Source of the DNA: Gammaproteobacteria bacterium
GTDB taxonomy: Bacteria; Pseudomonadota; Gammaproteobacteria; Xanthomonadales; Marinicellaceae
Assembly: GCA_024280395.1 (NCBI GenBank)
Contig: JAJRQG010000095.1
Location: 1 to 42,086, forward strand
DNA: 42,086 nt
Direction: 5' to 3'
Positions 17,214 through 26,246 of this stretch are shown here, in pieces (the first letter of the stretch is position 1; each line of letters opens with the position of its first letter). The notes under the pieces were generated by a model, which saw only the letters and a program-made list of their open reading frames with translations, was not told the origin of the DNA and made no database searches. The translations under genes were made by a program, and so were the position numbers.

Positions 17214-17803
17214 AGTTTATTGATTTGTTTATCATGAAATTTGCTGAGTAATATAAGAGCCATAATAGAGCCCAATAATGCCCAGCCCATATCAGATTGG
17301 GTGTCCCAGATATAACCTTGAGTGCCAAGAAAAGCCACAGCATCTTCTCCGGACATGAGGGCAACTGCCCATTCAATCAGTTCATAAAATGCACTAAACG
17401 CTAGGCAAACGCTAACCACTAAATATCTTCGCCACCAAATGCCATTGATAATATTTTTACGAATAAATAATTCTCTGGCAATAATTGCAGGAACAAAGCC
17501 TTGGGTAAAATGCCCAACTTTGTCATAGTTGTTTCGACTTAAATCAAAGACGTCTTTTAACCAATTAAACAAAGGCACTTCTGCATATGTATAGTGTCCG
17601 CCTACCATTAACACAATGCTGTGAAACAGTATCAACCAGTACAACAAAGGAGTCAATGGGAAAAATTTTCTAGTAAAACCAAGGATGGTTATACCAATAA
17701 TTGCAGGAAAAACTTCAAGAAACCAAGTGAATTCCTCTTTTGGGTTGATGCCTGACCATATTAATGCCGAAAAGAAGGCTGCAAGCCAAAGGTTTTTATA
17801 CAT
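17210..17803 (-). CDS. DUF2238 (YjdF-type) integral membrane protein
   Basis: A 197-residue inner-membrane protein with about six hydrophobic spans. The central signature HYTYAEVPLFNWLKD plus YDKVGHFTQGFVPAI, and the later SAFYELIEWAVAL and GYIWDTQSDMGWALLG, are typical of the DUF2238/YjdF family. The conserved His, Tyr, Glu and Asp residues in or near spans suggest a shared but undetermined function. It starts 2 bp after the upstream regulator gene and overlaps nth by 4 bp, so the three form one transcript. Confidence 0.88.
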   Translation of the reverse strand: MYKNLWLAAFFSALIWSGINPKEEFTWFLEVFPAIIGITILGFTRKFFPLTPLLYWLILFHSIVLMVGGHYTYAEVPLFNWLKDVFDLSRNNYDKVGHFTQGFVPAIIARELFIRKNIINGIWWRRYLVVSVCLAFSAFYELIEWAVALMSGEDAVAFLGTQGYIWDTQSDMGWALLGSIMALILLSKFHDKQINKL

Positions 17804-17805
17804 GT

Positions 17806-19794
17806 TTATCCTTCAATATATTTTAGATCAGATACTGGTGCTTGAATGAAATTGCCTTGTATCAAATCGGCATTAAGTGTCCAAATATCGGCTGTTAAAC
17901 CAGCACTATCAATATTGGGTATCATTAATTTATATCCCAAGTTTTGTGCTTTTTTTATGACATTGCCAATATACTCTGGGTTACTCTTGTGCAATGAGTT
18001 TGATTCTAAATCAAATGGCTTTACTCTAATCCAATGGACATTCAGGGCTTTTGCGATACTCCAAGCAGTTTTTGATGAATCAAACTCTGACAAACACAAA
18101 GTGACGTTGGCTTGTCGTAGCTCTTTACCCAATTCAAAAAGTAAGCTAGTATGCTCCTCTACCATATCCTGTCTAAATTGAAATACCAGTCTATTTTTAG
18201 GTAAATTTTGTGATCGGATATATTTAATTATATGAGTTTTATAGGTTTCAGATTCATAATCTGCTATGAGTTGATTAATTAGAATATGCCTTTGAATGTC
18301 TTTATCTTCACCAATTTTGATCATTTCAATAGCATGTTCTAGGGTGAATCTGTCAAGAAGTTTCAATAAACCAGTTTGGTTGGCAACTTGCAAATAATCT
18401 TTGGTTCTTAATTCTTTTCCACTTTTGTCAATTACTCTAAGTAACAATTGAAAAATTTCCAATTTTTCATTCTTAGTGCTTAAAATTGATTGATATCTCC
18501 AATTAAAACATTTTTCCCTAATGGCATTTTCCAGTTTGGTTTTGATCAGGTAAAAGTGTTTTTGATCATCTCCTTCAGAAATAAAAATCGTATCTTGGCT
18601 GGTTCCCGAGTTCAACAATAGCCTTTCTGCATCATAGAACAGTAATTCTTTATTGGACTTTTTCGGAACGTCAGTTAAAACGAAAGGCTTTATAGTTACA
18701 TTAAAATCTTTATCTTGTGAAGTAAAATGATGGTTGTTTATCCATTGGTGTATTTTTGTAATCCATTTTTCAATCTCTTCTCGAGGGAAATTGTTACTGG
18801 TAAAAGCATAGATTCCTTCAGTGATTGAATAAATAGAGGAAAAACTGAGATTGGAAAGTGGTAATAAGCTTATAAATTTATCACTGAAATTTTTAAAACC
18901 AGACAATCCGATCTTTTTCTGTAAAATAGTTTTGTTGTTGATTTTTAGCCAAACAACCGAAGCAGTAGGGTTGTTCGCATTGTCAGCGATGAAAGATATG
19001 ATTTCATCGTGTTCTTTGTCTTCAATGTGGTGATAACTTTGTTTTTTGTCATTTATTTTGGGTTGTATACCGATAAAGTGAAAGTGATTAGATTGAACTT
19101 TTTGGAGTATTTTTGAAACAATAGTTTGATGTTTAATTGGCTTAACAAAAATTTCACAGGCTCCAACATCAATAATTTTTTGTTTTATTCTATTGGGTGA
19201 ATCAGAGCTTATAAAGAAAATGGGTAAACTTAAATTGTCAGGAATATTTTTTATCAATTTAACTAATTCGTCACCAGCAATTTCGGTTAAATCAATCATC
19301 ACCAGCAATAAATCTGGTTGATAAAATTTAATGGGTTCAATGATTTCAACATTGGATTGAATGGTTTTTATATTAAAACCAGATTGTTCTAAATCCTTTT
19401 CATAATTTAACCCTTCTATAGTGTGATCATCGATTATTAAAATCTTGTAGTTTGCATGAAAAACCCAACTCATGAATTCGTGAATTTCCAAGTTGGCAAA
19501 AATATTGGCTGTTATACTTTCAATACCCCGGCACAATAGATCGTAGTCTTGTTGGTCATTTATATCTTCATTGATGCTAATGATTTTAGTTAAAGGATTA
19601 TTTTGAATTATTGTATCTAATAATTTAGCATGATCATCCACAAAATGTCTGTCGATTAATAAGACATTAGGAGGGTTTCTACCCAAGCAATTTTGTAAAT
19701 CGTCTATTTTTAAGGTTTGAATGTAACCTGAAAGATGTTGATCAAGAGAAGTTATTACATTTGAAAGTGAATATAAATTTGATATTTTTTCCAT
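17806..19794 (-). CDS. Response regulator with degenerate EAL domain (probable c-di-GMP receptor or protein-interaction module)
   Basis: A 662-residue soluble protein. Residues 1-110 look like a degenerate receiver domain. Residues about 117-235 form a normal receiver with Asp122/Asp123, phospho-acceptor Asp168 (VMIDLTE) and the VKPI lysine. The middle (about 255-415) has the size of a GGDEF domain but no GGDEF motif. The C-terminus is an EAL fold whose catalytic residues are gone: the E-x-L position reads QLL with Gln449, the second metal Glu lies in FQFRQDM, and DDFG is replaced by SEFD. The late QGNFIQAPVSDL segment is preserved. Such proteins, for example FimX or LapD, act by binding rather than hydrolysis. 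It is transcribed toward DUF2238 and nth. The partner kinase is unknown. Confidence 0.85.
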   Translation of the reverse strand: MEKISNLYSLSNVITSLDQHLSGYIQTLKIDDLQNCLGRNPPNVLLIDRHFVDDHAKLLDTIIQNNPLTKIISINEDINDQQDYDLLCRGIESITANIFANLEIHEFMSWVFHANYKILIIDDHTIEGLNYEKDLEQSGFNIKTIQSNVEIIEPIKFYQPDLLLVMIDLTEIAGDELVKLIKNIPDNLSLPIFFISSDSPNRIKQKIIDVGACEIFVKPIKHQTIVSKILQKVQSNHFHFIGIQPKINDKKQSYHHIEDKEHDEIISFIADNANNPTASVVWLKINNKTILQKKIGLSGFKNFSDKFISLLPLSNLSFSSIYSITEGIYAFTSNNFPREEIEKWITKIHQWINNHHFTSQDKDFNVTIKPFVLTDVPKKSNKELLFYDAERLLLNSGTSQDTIFISEGDDQKHFYLIKTKLENAIREKCFNWRYQSILSTKNEKLEIFQLLLRVIDKSGKELRTKDYLQVANQTGLLKLLDRFTLEHAIEMIKIGEDKDIQRHILINQLIADYESETYKTHIIKYIRSQNLPKNRLVFQFRQDMVEEHTSLLFELGKELRQANVTLCLSEFDSSKTAWSIAKALNVHWIRVKPFDLESNSLHKSNPEYIGNVIKKAQNLGYKLMIPNIDSAGLTADIWTLNADLIQGNFIQAPVSDLKYIEG

Positions 19795-19976
19795 GGATAT
19801 ACCAATATTATGACCTTATTATTGCTTATATTATTACAGTAGTTGATTAAAAAAGCTAAGAGAATCTATCTAAAACAGCTGTTTCTAAATGAATTTAGCT
19901 ATTTCTATACAATGATGAGATTTTGGTTAGAAAAATTGTCAGTATCAATCAGATGATAGCAAGTTATTTATTAATG
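19795..19976 (-). promoter_or_regulatory. Leader of the EAL-regulator gene, with a 12-bp palindrome
   Basis: These 182 AT-rich bases separate the regulator gene from the MITE. They hold a perfect palindrome, AAACAGCTGTTT (19873-19884), a plausible operator for a dimeric regulator, and presumably the promoter for the regulator-DUF2238-nth unit. No open frame or RNA gene was seen. Confidence 0.3.
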
Positions 19977-20136
19977 GAGACCTTTGCATAACTATGATGA
20001 CGAGTAAAAAATGATTAAATTCTCCAACTTATCGTTGAAAATCTGGCCAATAGCCAGCTTATTACCTGCAATTTTCGCCTCAATTTGGCAAATTTTCTTT
20101 ATTTTTTCTTTCGCCATATAGCTATGCAATGGTCTC
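19977..20136. mobile_element. MITE-like element, copy 2 (inserted in the rnfE stop codon)
   Basis: A 160-bp element with ends GAGACCTTTGCATAACTAT and the complement of GAGACCATTGCATAGCTAT (17 of 19 matching). It is flanked by the 5-bp duplication taatg (19972-19976 and 20137-20141). Its interior shares blocks with copy 1 at 7261-7419. The last base of the element supplies the G of the rnfE TAG stop. It separates the rnf operon from the regulator-DUF2238-nth group and may contribute a hairpin at the end of the rnf message. No transposase is encoded. Confidence 0.87.
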
Positions 20137-20759
20137 TAATGTTTATTCTTCGCCTTATTCTTAATTGCTATTAATATTGCTAAAACAAAAAAAGCACCAG
20201 GTGGTAAAATAGCGATTAGAAACCCCTGGTAGTCTTCAAAAATTTTCCAGTATAAAACATGGCCAAACTCACCAAATAGTAAATGTGCTTGGCTGAATAA
20301 GCTACCACTGCCAATGATTTCTCGAATTGCACCAATGGTAACTAAAGCCAAACCAAAACCAAGACCTGTAAAAAAGCCATCTTTTATGGAAAGCCACAAA
20401 GGGTTTTTAGAAGCAAATGATTCAGCACGTGCCATGATAATACAGTTGGTGACTATTAATGGAATAAAGATTCCTAAGATTAAGTACAGTTCATGAAAAT
20501 AGGCATTCATAAACATTTCTAACGCCGTTACTACACTGGCTATAATTAATACAAATAAAGAGATGCGAATTTCTTTGCTGAGTATGGGTTTAATAATTGA
20601 TACCAATGAATTTGTCAGTGTTAAGGTAAATATGGTTGCTAATGCGAGCCCCAATGCATTGATAACCGTATTAGAAACTGCCAACAACGGGCACAATCCC
20701 AATAACTGAACCAAAGCCGCATTATCGTCGATAACTCTTTTGCGAATAAATCCACTCAT
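20136..20759 (-). CDS. rnfE: Electron transport complex subunit RnfE
   Basis: A 207-residue inner-membrane subunit of the Rnf complex with six predicted spans. Conserved segments include VQLLGLCPLLAVSNTVINALGLALA near the N-terminus, NCIIMARAESFA in the middle and a GAFFVLAILIAI final helix. RnfE is homologous to RnfA and forms the antiparallel membrane pair with it. It is the last gene of rnfABCDGE and overlaps rnfG by 4 bp. The protein ends KNKAKNKH, and its TAG stop was created by the MITE insertion. The inferred earlier stop at the same codon was TAA, so the protein is unchanged. Confidence 0.95.
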   Translation of the reverse strand: MSGFIRKRVIDDNAALVQLLGLCPLLAVSNTVINALGLALATIFTLTLTNSLVSIIKPILSKEIRISLFVLIIASVVTALEMFMNAYFHELYLILGIFIPLIVTNCIIMARAESFASKNPLWLSIKDGFFTGLGFGLALVTIGAIREIIGSGSLFSQAHLLFGEFGHVLYWKIFEDYQGFLIAILPPGAFFVLAILIAIKNKAKNKH

Positions 20760-21379
20760 GACTTTTCCTCTTTTAATGGTAAAAAATGTAGTTGGTGGTA
20801 AAGCAAAGCTTGCTTAATGGCCAATACAACAGCTCTCGGGCTTATGGTTGCTCCAGTGATTTGGTCAAATTTCCCTCCATCTCGTTTCACTTTCCATTGT
20901 TTTTCAACGGTTTTGTGTAGTGATTGGTTTGCAAATTGTTGAATCCAGTTGCCTTTCTTGGCTTCAATTAAATCTCCTAAACCAGGTGTTTCATGTTGTT
21001 CTAGAATCTTAATATTGGTTATTTCACCATTTGTTTTGATTCCAACCATAATATCAATATCGCCAGAATAACCATTTCTTGCTGTGACAGGAATGGCGTA
21101 AACAGAAGGTGCTTCATTGAGTTTTCCAATATAAATAACCTTTTCTTTTCTGTGGCCAAGTAACTCTTTTTCGAATATTTTTATGGTACTTAGGGTTAAA
21201 TCATTGTCATGTAAATTATCGGGTATTAACTGTTTTAGACTGTCCAATAATATTTGTTTTTTTTGTTCGGCAATTTTATCATGGGTAGCTGATTCACTGA
21301 ACATGATTAAACCACTGGTCAGGAAAGTTAGTGCTGCCAAAATTAATGGCAATTTAACAAAATTATTCATTTTGACCAA
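20756..21379 (-). CDS. rnfG: Electron transport complex subunit RnfG (covalent FMN)
   Basis: A 207-residue subunit with one N-terminal span (about 10-29) and a periplasmic FMN-binding domain. ITGATISPRAV near residue 178 is the flavinylation site where FMN is linked to Thr through phosphate, by an ApbE-type transferase not present in this window. The segment LEQHETPGLGD is also family-typical. It overlaps rnfD by 17 bp and rnfE by 4 bp. Confidence 0.95.
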   Translation of the reverse strand: MVKMNNFVKLPLILAALTFLTSGLIMFSESATHDKIAEQKKQILLDSLKQLIPDNLHDNDLTLSTIKIFEKELLGHRKEKVIYIGKLNEAPSVYAIPVTARNGYSGDIDIMVGIKTNGEITNIKILEQHETPGLGDLIEAKKGNWIQQFANQSLHKTVEKQWKVKRDGGKFDQITGATISPRAVVLAIKQALLYHQLHFLPLKEEKS

Positions 21380-22400
21380 AAGCCTTGGGAATGGTTAATC
21401 TATCAATTAATGGTGCACTCATATTCATGATGAGGATACCAAATGCAACGCCGTCAGGAAAGTTCCCGAACTCACGTATCAAAACGGTCATAATGGCCAC
21501 TCCTGCACCAAATATAATTTGTCCTTTGTGACTGGAACAACCTGTGGTGGGGTCGGTTGCAATAAAAAATGCTCCCAGCATTAACCCTCCTGAAAATAGG
21601 TGGGCAATAGGGCCAATGAAATGATCGGCATTATAGGCGTTAAAAGGCAATGAAAATACAATAGTGGTCAAAATCACAGCAGCAGGTACACGCCATGTTA
21701 TCACTCTTTTATAAATTAGGAATAGGCCACCTAAAAAATAGAAATTAGCAATCCATTCCCAGCCTAAGCCACCAAAGTCGCCAAAAAGAGGTTGAGTGGT
21801 AATTTCGCTTAAAGCATATTCTTGTGAAATAGCTGTTTTGATGGTATCCAATGGCGTAGCTTGGGTCAGGGTGTCGAATTCAATGTGACTAGGGAACCGG
21901 TTAAAGAAAATGGCCTGAAGGTTATCGGTAAAACTCATGGCGTAAGGAGCAATTTCTTGTGGAGGCAACCAAGCAGACATTGCTTGCGGGAAAGAGATTA
22001 GTACAATGGCAAATCCAAGCATTGCTGGGTTGAAAATGTTTTGCCCTAAGCCACCAAATAAATGTTTGCCCACGACAATAGCAAAAAACATACCTATTAA
22101 GCTAATCCACCAAGGTGCGACAGGTGAGATACACAAAGCAAATAAGAGTGCTGTTACAAATGCAGAAAAGTCTTTTAAAAATAATTTAACGGGTTTATTT
22201 AATAACTTTAATGACAAAGCCTCAAAGCCTAGAGCAAAAATAATACTAAGAGTCAATTGAATAATTATGCCTGTTCCAAAAAAGAAAACATGCGCAAGCA
22301 TGGCAGGAATCAAAGCCAGCCATACCATCAACATCACCTTGGTCACTGTATTTGTGTTGGGAATATGTGGTGCGGATTGTGTATTGAATGTTATATTCAT
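21363..22400 (-). CDS. rnfD: Electron transport complex subunit RnfD
   Basis: A 345-residue polytopic inner-membrane subunit that carries a second covalent FMN. LTQATPLDTIK (about 180-190) matches the SGATPL-type flavinylation site. Other family segments are FGGLGQNIFNPAMLGFA, SGGLMLGAFFIATDPTTG and the final NMSAPLIDRLTIP. Length is normal. Its ATG overlaps the rnfC stop by one base (taATG), and its 3' end overlaps rnfG. Confidence 0.95.
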   Translation of the reverse strand: MNITFNTQSAPHIPNTNTVTKVMLMVWLALIPAMLAHVFFFGTGIIIQLTLSIIFALGFEALSLKLLNKPVKLFLKDFSAFVTALLFALCISPVAPWWISLIGMFFAIVVGKHLFGGLGQNIFNPAMLGFAIVLISFPQAMSAWLPPQEIAPYAMSFTDNLQAIFFNRFPSHIEFDTLTQATPLDTIKTAISQEYALSEITTQPLFGDFGGLGWEWIANFYFLGGLFLIYKRVITWRVPAAVILTTIVFSLPFNAYNADHFIGPIAHLFSGGLMLGAFFIATDPTTGCSSHKGQIIFGAGVAIMTVLIREFGNFPDGVAFGILIMNMSAPLIDRLTIPKAFGQNE

Positions 22401-23944
22401 TATTGATTATCCTTTTGGTCTTTGTCTTTTTGGCTCTTTTTGACGCGATCCATTGTCGCTTGCAATTCCAATTTTATTTTATCGGGGTTAGTGGTTCTTC
22501 GTCGGGTACGTTTTCTTTTAGCCATGCGTTCTGCTTTTAGTCTTTCTAATCTCGCTTCACGTAGTTCGTGCCGTATTTGTGATTCATCTGATTTTTTACG
22601 TTTGAAATCCAGGTATTTTAACTCAGATTTTGCATAGCGATAATAATCAACCAGTTTAATCTGACTTGGGCAAACCCAAGCACAAGCACCGCACTCTATA
22701 CAGTCAAAAACATGGTGTTCGCGTGCTTTTTCTAAGTTTTTACCCTTGATATACCAGTGTAATTGCTGTGGTAATAAATTGGCAGGGCAAACATTGACAC
22801 ATTCACCACAACGAATACAGGGCAATGTGTCTCCAGAGTGTTTGGTCATTTTTTCGCTTAATGCCAAAATACAGTTGCTGGTTTTGTCGATCCCAATATC
22901 AGCATTAGGCATGGCATAACCCATCATTGGGCCGCCAATAATTAATCGGTTGGTTTTTTCTCTGTTAAATTCAGCCTGTTGTAATAAATGGCTGATGGGA
23001 GTACCAATTAATGCCATAAAATTTTGTGGATTTTCAATGCCATCGCCAGCAACGGTGATAATTCTATCAACCAAAGGCTGCCCTGAAACAACATAATCAT
23101 TGAGCGCTTTAATGGTACCAACATTCTGTACAATAATGCCCATATGTAAGGGTAATCCACCAGAAGGAACCTCCTTCCCCGTTAAAACTTTGATTAATTG
23201 TTTTTCGCCACCAGCAGGGTAAATAGTTGGGACTTTAACTACTTTAATATTTTCAATGTTATTTTTATTGATTAGTTCTTCAATTGAAGACTTGATTCCA
23301 CCAACCTGATCTTCAAGTGCGAAAATAGCTAGCTTTGCTCCAGATGCTTTGAGAACTAATTGAATTCCATTAATTAACTCTTGAGGGTAATCTTTCATTA
23401 ATTGTTGATCACAACTGATATAAGGTTCGCACTCTGCGCCGTTAACAATCAAGGTTGAAATTTCTTTGCCTTTGTATTTTAGATGAGTTGGAAAACCAGC
23501 TCCTCCCATTCCAGTTAACCCTGCTTCTTTAATGGCTGAAACAATATCACTAGAAGACAAAGGTTGTCCGTTATTGAAACTGTTTAATTTACACCATTGA
23601 TCTTCTTTGTCAGTGGTTATTTCTATCACAGTTGCAATATCTGTATCGGGACTAGCGGTTTGCTTATCACTTATAGCAGTAATTGTTCCTGAACTAGAGG
23701 CATGAATAATTGAACCATTTGGAGTATCGGGGATGGCGATGACTTGGCCTTTTAAAACTTTATCTCCAAGGCTGACTGTTGGCTTAGCAATGTTTCCTCT
23801 ATTGATACGCAATGACATATATAGTTTGTCTGGAATGTCAGCAACGGTTAATGGTTTATCTAAAGAATCATTTTTATGGTGTTTTAATTGCAGCCCACCT
23901 TGAAAAGAATATAGGTGATTTGGATTGAATTGAAACTCTTTCAC
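22400..23944 (-). CDS. rnfC: Electron transport complex subunit RnfC
   Basis: A 514-residue peripheral cytoplasmic subunit that takes electrons from NADH. It holds an N-terminal RnfC barrel, an NADH/FMN-binding core with [15 protein letters not shown] (about 150-165) and [12 protein letters not shown], and two [4Fe-4S] motifs, [12 protein letters not shown] and [12 protein letters not shown]. The C-terminal tail is short and basic ([10 protein letters not shown]). It lacks the long Ala/Lys-rich repeats found in some gammaproteobacterial RnfC proteins, so this is a compact version. It overlaps rnfB by 4 bp. Confidence 0.95.
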   Translation of the reverse strand: MKEFQFNPNHLYSFQGGLQLKHHKNDSLDKPLTVADIPDKLYMSLRINRGNIAKPTVSLGDKVLKGQVIAIPDTPNGSIIHASSSGTITAISDKQTASPDTDIATVIEITTDKEDQWCKLNSFNNGQPLSSSDIVSAIKEAGLTGMGGAGFPTHLKYKGKEISTLIVNGAECEPYISCDQQLMKDYPQELINGIQLVLKASGAKLAIFALEDQVGGIKSSIEELINKNNIENIKVVKVPTIYPAGGEKQLIKVLTGKEVPSGGLPLHMGIIVQNVGTIKALNDYVVSGQPLVDRIITVAGDGIENPQNFMALIGTPISHLLQQAEFNREKTNRLIIGGPMMGYAMPNADIGIDKTSNCILALSEKMTKHSGDTLPCIRCGECVNVCPANLLPQQLHWYIKGKNLEKAREHHVFDCIECGACAWVCPSQIKLVDYYRYAKSELKYLDFKRKKSDESQIRHELREARLERLKAERMAKRKRTRRRTTNPDKIKLELQATMDRVKKSQKDKDQKDNQ

Positions 23945-24513
23945 AGCTGTTGCGCCTCGTTTATCAAGGTAAATAACTGAGGCTTATCAATTCGATTAAT
24001 TGTATTGGGAATTGGAGCGGGAATTGAAATAATGCAATCAACAGGGCAGGCAGGAATGCACAAATCACAACCAGTACAAGCATCTAAAATAATCGTGTGC
24101 ATTTGTTTTGCTGCACCAACAATCGCATCAACTGGACATACTTGGATACATTTGGTACAACCAATACAATCAGGTTCCACAATTTCCACAACCATATCAA
24201 TGCTTTTTTCATCGCCATTGTCTGGGTTGAGTTCCAAAACTTCCAAATCCAGCAACTCAGCCAATTTTTTTATGCCTTCTTCACCACCAGGAGGGCATTG
24301 ATTTATGGGGGCTTCTCCATTGGCAATTGCAGTGGCATAAGGTTTGCAACCTGGGTAGTCACATTGTCCACATTGGGTTTGCGGCAAAATGGCATTGATT
24401 TGTTCGACAATAGGGTTGCCTTCAACTTTAAACTTTTTGGAAACCCACATCACGATAAAACCAAATGCTAAGGCTACAATTGAAATAATAATTAAGCTAA
24501 CAATCGGATTCAT
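23941..24513 (-). CDS. rnfB: Electron transport complex subunit RnfB (ferredoxin-like)
   Basis: A 190-residue iron-sulfur subunit with one N-terminal span (about 4-24). The first cluster domain is [13 protein letters not shown] plus a following Cys (NQCPPGG). Two ferredoxin-type [4Fe-4S] motifs come next, [16 protein letters not shown] and [16 protein letters not shown]. It passes electrons between the membrane pair RnfA/RnfE and the other subunits. It starts 4 bp after rnfA and overlaps rnfC by 4 bp. Confidence 0.95.
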   Translation of the reverse strand: MNPIVSLIIISIVALAFGFIVMWVSKKFKVEGNPIVEQINAILPQTQCGQCDYPGCKPYATAIANGEAPINQCPPGGEEGIKKLAELLDLEVLELNPDNGDEKSIDMVVEIVEPDCIGCTKCIQVCPVDAIVGAAKQMHTIILDACTGCDLCIPACPVDCIISIPAPIPNTINRIDKPQLFTLINEAQQL

Positions 24514-24517
24514 TTAA

Positions 24518-25096
24518 TTATCGGGCCATTCCGCCAAAGCCCATAAAAGCAATAGACATGATACCCGCAGTGATCAATGCAATCGGTGTGCCTTTAAAAG
24601 ATTCTGGAATATCAGCGGATTCAAGGCGCTCACGTATAGCAGAAAATAATACTAAAACTAGGGTGAAACCCACAGATGCTCCAAAGCCAAACACGGCTGA
24701 CTGGATTAGATTATTTTGTTGTTGAATATTCAATAATGCCACACCTAGAACAGCACAATTGGTTGTGATTAAAGGTAAAAATAAGCCCAATACTTGGTAC
24801 AATAATGGTGATGTCTTATGTAAAATTAATTCAGTCACTTGTACAGTGATGGCAATGACCAAAATAAAACTCAAAGTTTTGAGATATTCCAACTCTAAAG
24901 GAACCAATAAATAAGTGTGTACAAAATAACTGATAATGGATGACAAGGTCAAAACAAATGTAGTGGCCAAGCCCATGCCAATCGCTGACTGGTACTTTCC
25001 TGATACGCCCATAAAAGGACACAGTCCTAAAAACTTAACCAATACGAAATTATTGATAAACACCGCACTGATAAATATAAAAAATAAACCTGACAT
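24518..25096 (-). CDS. rnfA: Electron transport complex subunit RnfA
   Basis: A 192-residue inner-membrane subunit with six predicted spans, the first gene of the operon. Typical segments are [20 protein letters not shown] at the N-terminus and [16 protein letters not shown] in the middle, which include the Cys residues that bind the in-membrane [2Fe-2S] cluster with RnfE. The leader before ATG is A/T-rich without a clear Shine-Dalgarno. The 64-bp gap to the divergent haemoglobin gene must hold both promoters. Confidence 0.96.
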   Translation of the reverse strand: MSGLFFIFISAVFINNFVLVKFLGLCPFMGVSGKYQSAIGMGLATTFVLTLSSIISYFVHTYLLVPLELEYLKTLSFILVIAITVQVTELILHKTSPLLYQVLGLFLPLITTNCAVLGVALLNIQQQNNLIQSAVFGFGASVGFTLVLVLFSAIRERLESADIPESFKGTPIALITAGIMSIAFMGFGGMAR

Positions 25097-25160
25097 TTGT
25101 TGTTTTAATTAAATTTGACCGCATATTTTACCACCATAGCAAACCTAATGAGAATGAAAC

Positions 25161-25571
25161 ATGCAAAAATACGGCGTAATGGACGCATCCTACCAAGCAG
25201 CAGGTGGGGAACAAGGAATTAAAAAATTGGTAGATGAGTTTTATAACCAAATGGAAACCCTCAAACAAGGCAAGCATATTCGTGCAATGCATACTGACGA
25301 TTTGGGTGTCATTAAAGACAAACTCTCGGTGTTTTTAATGGGCTGGTTGGGTGGACCACGAAATTATGCAAAAAAATACGGTCAAATGTCTATTCCTATG
25401 GTGCACAAGCATTTAGTTATTGGAGAAGAAGAACGTGATGCTTGGTTGTTTTGTATGCAAGAGGCTTTAAAGTACCAGGACTACGATGAAGAACTCAAAC
25501 AATACCTCATTCGTGAGTTGGCCCGTCCAGCCGAGGCGATTAGGCGTGTTTCGCAAATGGAACATGGTTAA
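25161..25571 (+). CDS. Group II truncated haemoglobin
   Basis: A 136-residue cytoplasmic globin of the 2-over-2 type. Family-typical residues: Tyr28 at helix B (EFYNQM), the FLMGWLGGP segment at the CD/E region, probable proximal His84 (VHKHLVIG) and Trp95 at G8 (ERDAWLFCM), which marks group II. Proteins of this group bind O2 or NO and are linked to oxidative or nitrosative stress. It is divergent from rnfA and its stop overlaps the start of the GST-like gene by one base (taATG). Confidence 0.93.
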   Translation: MQKYGVMDASYQAAGGEQGIKKLVDEFYNQMETLKQGKHIRAMHTDDLGVIKDKLSVFLMGWLGGPRNYAKKYGQMSIPMVHKHLVIGEEERDAWLFCMQEALKYQDYDEELKQYLIRELARPAEAIRRVSQMEHG

Positions 25572-26170
25572 TGTTACCTATCCTATATTCGTTTAGAAGG
25601 TGCCCTTATGCCATGCGTGCTAGACTGGCATTAACCTATTCAGGTATCCAGTATGAACATAGGGAAATACTGTTAAAGGATAAACCCCAATCGATGCTCG
25701 ATTTTTCCAACAAAGGAACAGTACCTGTTTTGGTGGTTGGAAACAGGGTGATTGATGAAAGTCTTGAAATCATGCAATGGGCTTTAAATCAATCAGATCC
25801 AGATAATTGGTTGCAAGTCGAGAGGCAATTTGAATTAATTGAACAGTGCGACAATCAATTTAAACCACAGCTAGATAGGTACAAGTATTCAGACCGATAT
25901 GATTTGCCTGAAGTCGCATACAGGAATCAAGCCCTGTGGTTTCTAGAACTTTTGGCTGATAAGCTTGGCAAGCATCAATATTTAGTCTCCAATCTTATCT
26001 CGATGGCTGACATGGCTATTTTACCATTCATCAGACAGTATTCGATGGTTCACAGAAAATGGTTTGAGGAATCTCAAAGAAAGAATTTACAAGATTGGCT
26101 GAATGGTTTATTGGTTTCCAATTTGTTCGAGAAAGTCATGCAAAAACATGAATTGTGGAGGGACGACTAA
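25571..26170 (+). CDS. Glutathione S-transferase family protein
   Basis: A 199-residue protein with an N-terminal thioredoxin-like domain (about 1-80): YSFRRCPYAMRARLAL has a Cys in CPYA, as in omega-type or glutaredoxin-like GSTs. VPVLVVGNRVIDESLEIMQW carries the cis-Pro and the glutathione-binding ES motif. The C-terminal helical domain (about 85-199) is short but recognisable. It is translationally coupled to the truncated haemoglobin, which suggests a joint stress role. The substrate is unknown. Confidence 0.9.
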   Translation: MLPILYSFRRCPYAMRARLALTYSGIQYEHREILLKDKPQSMLDFSNKGTVPVLVVGNRVIDESLEIMQWALNQSDPDNWLQVERQFELIEQCDNQFKPQLDRYKYSDRYDLPEVAYRNQALWFLELLADKLGKHQYLVSNLISMADMAILPFIRQYSMVHRKWFEESQRKNLQDWLNGLLVSNLFEKVMQKHELWRDD

Positions 26171-26246
26171 GGATAATACTTAGTCTGTCGAGATCATTTA
26201 ATCAAGAGGTTACAATTAAGCTCATTAATGGTATCATACTCGTACA

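Noticed and set aside
24005-24471. Two overlapping open frames of 98 and 124 codons antisense to rnfB
   Set aside because: They result from the Cys-rich codon pattern of rnfB read backward. Both lack ribosome-binding sites and recognisable folds.
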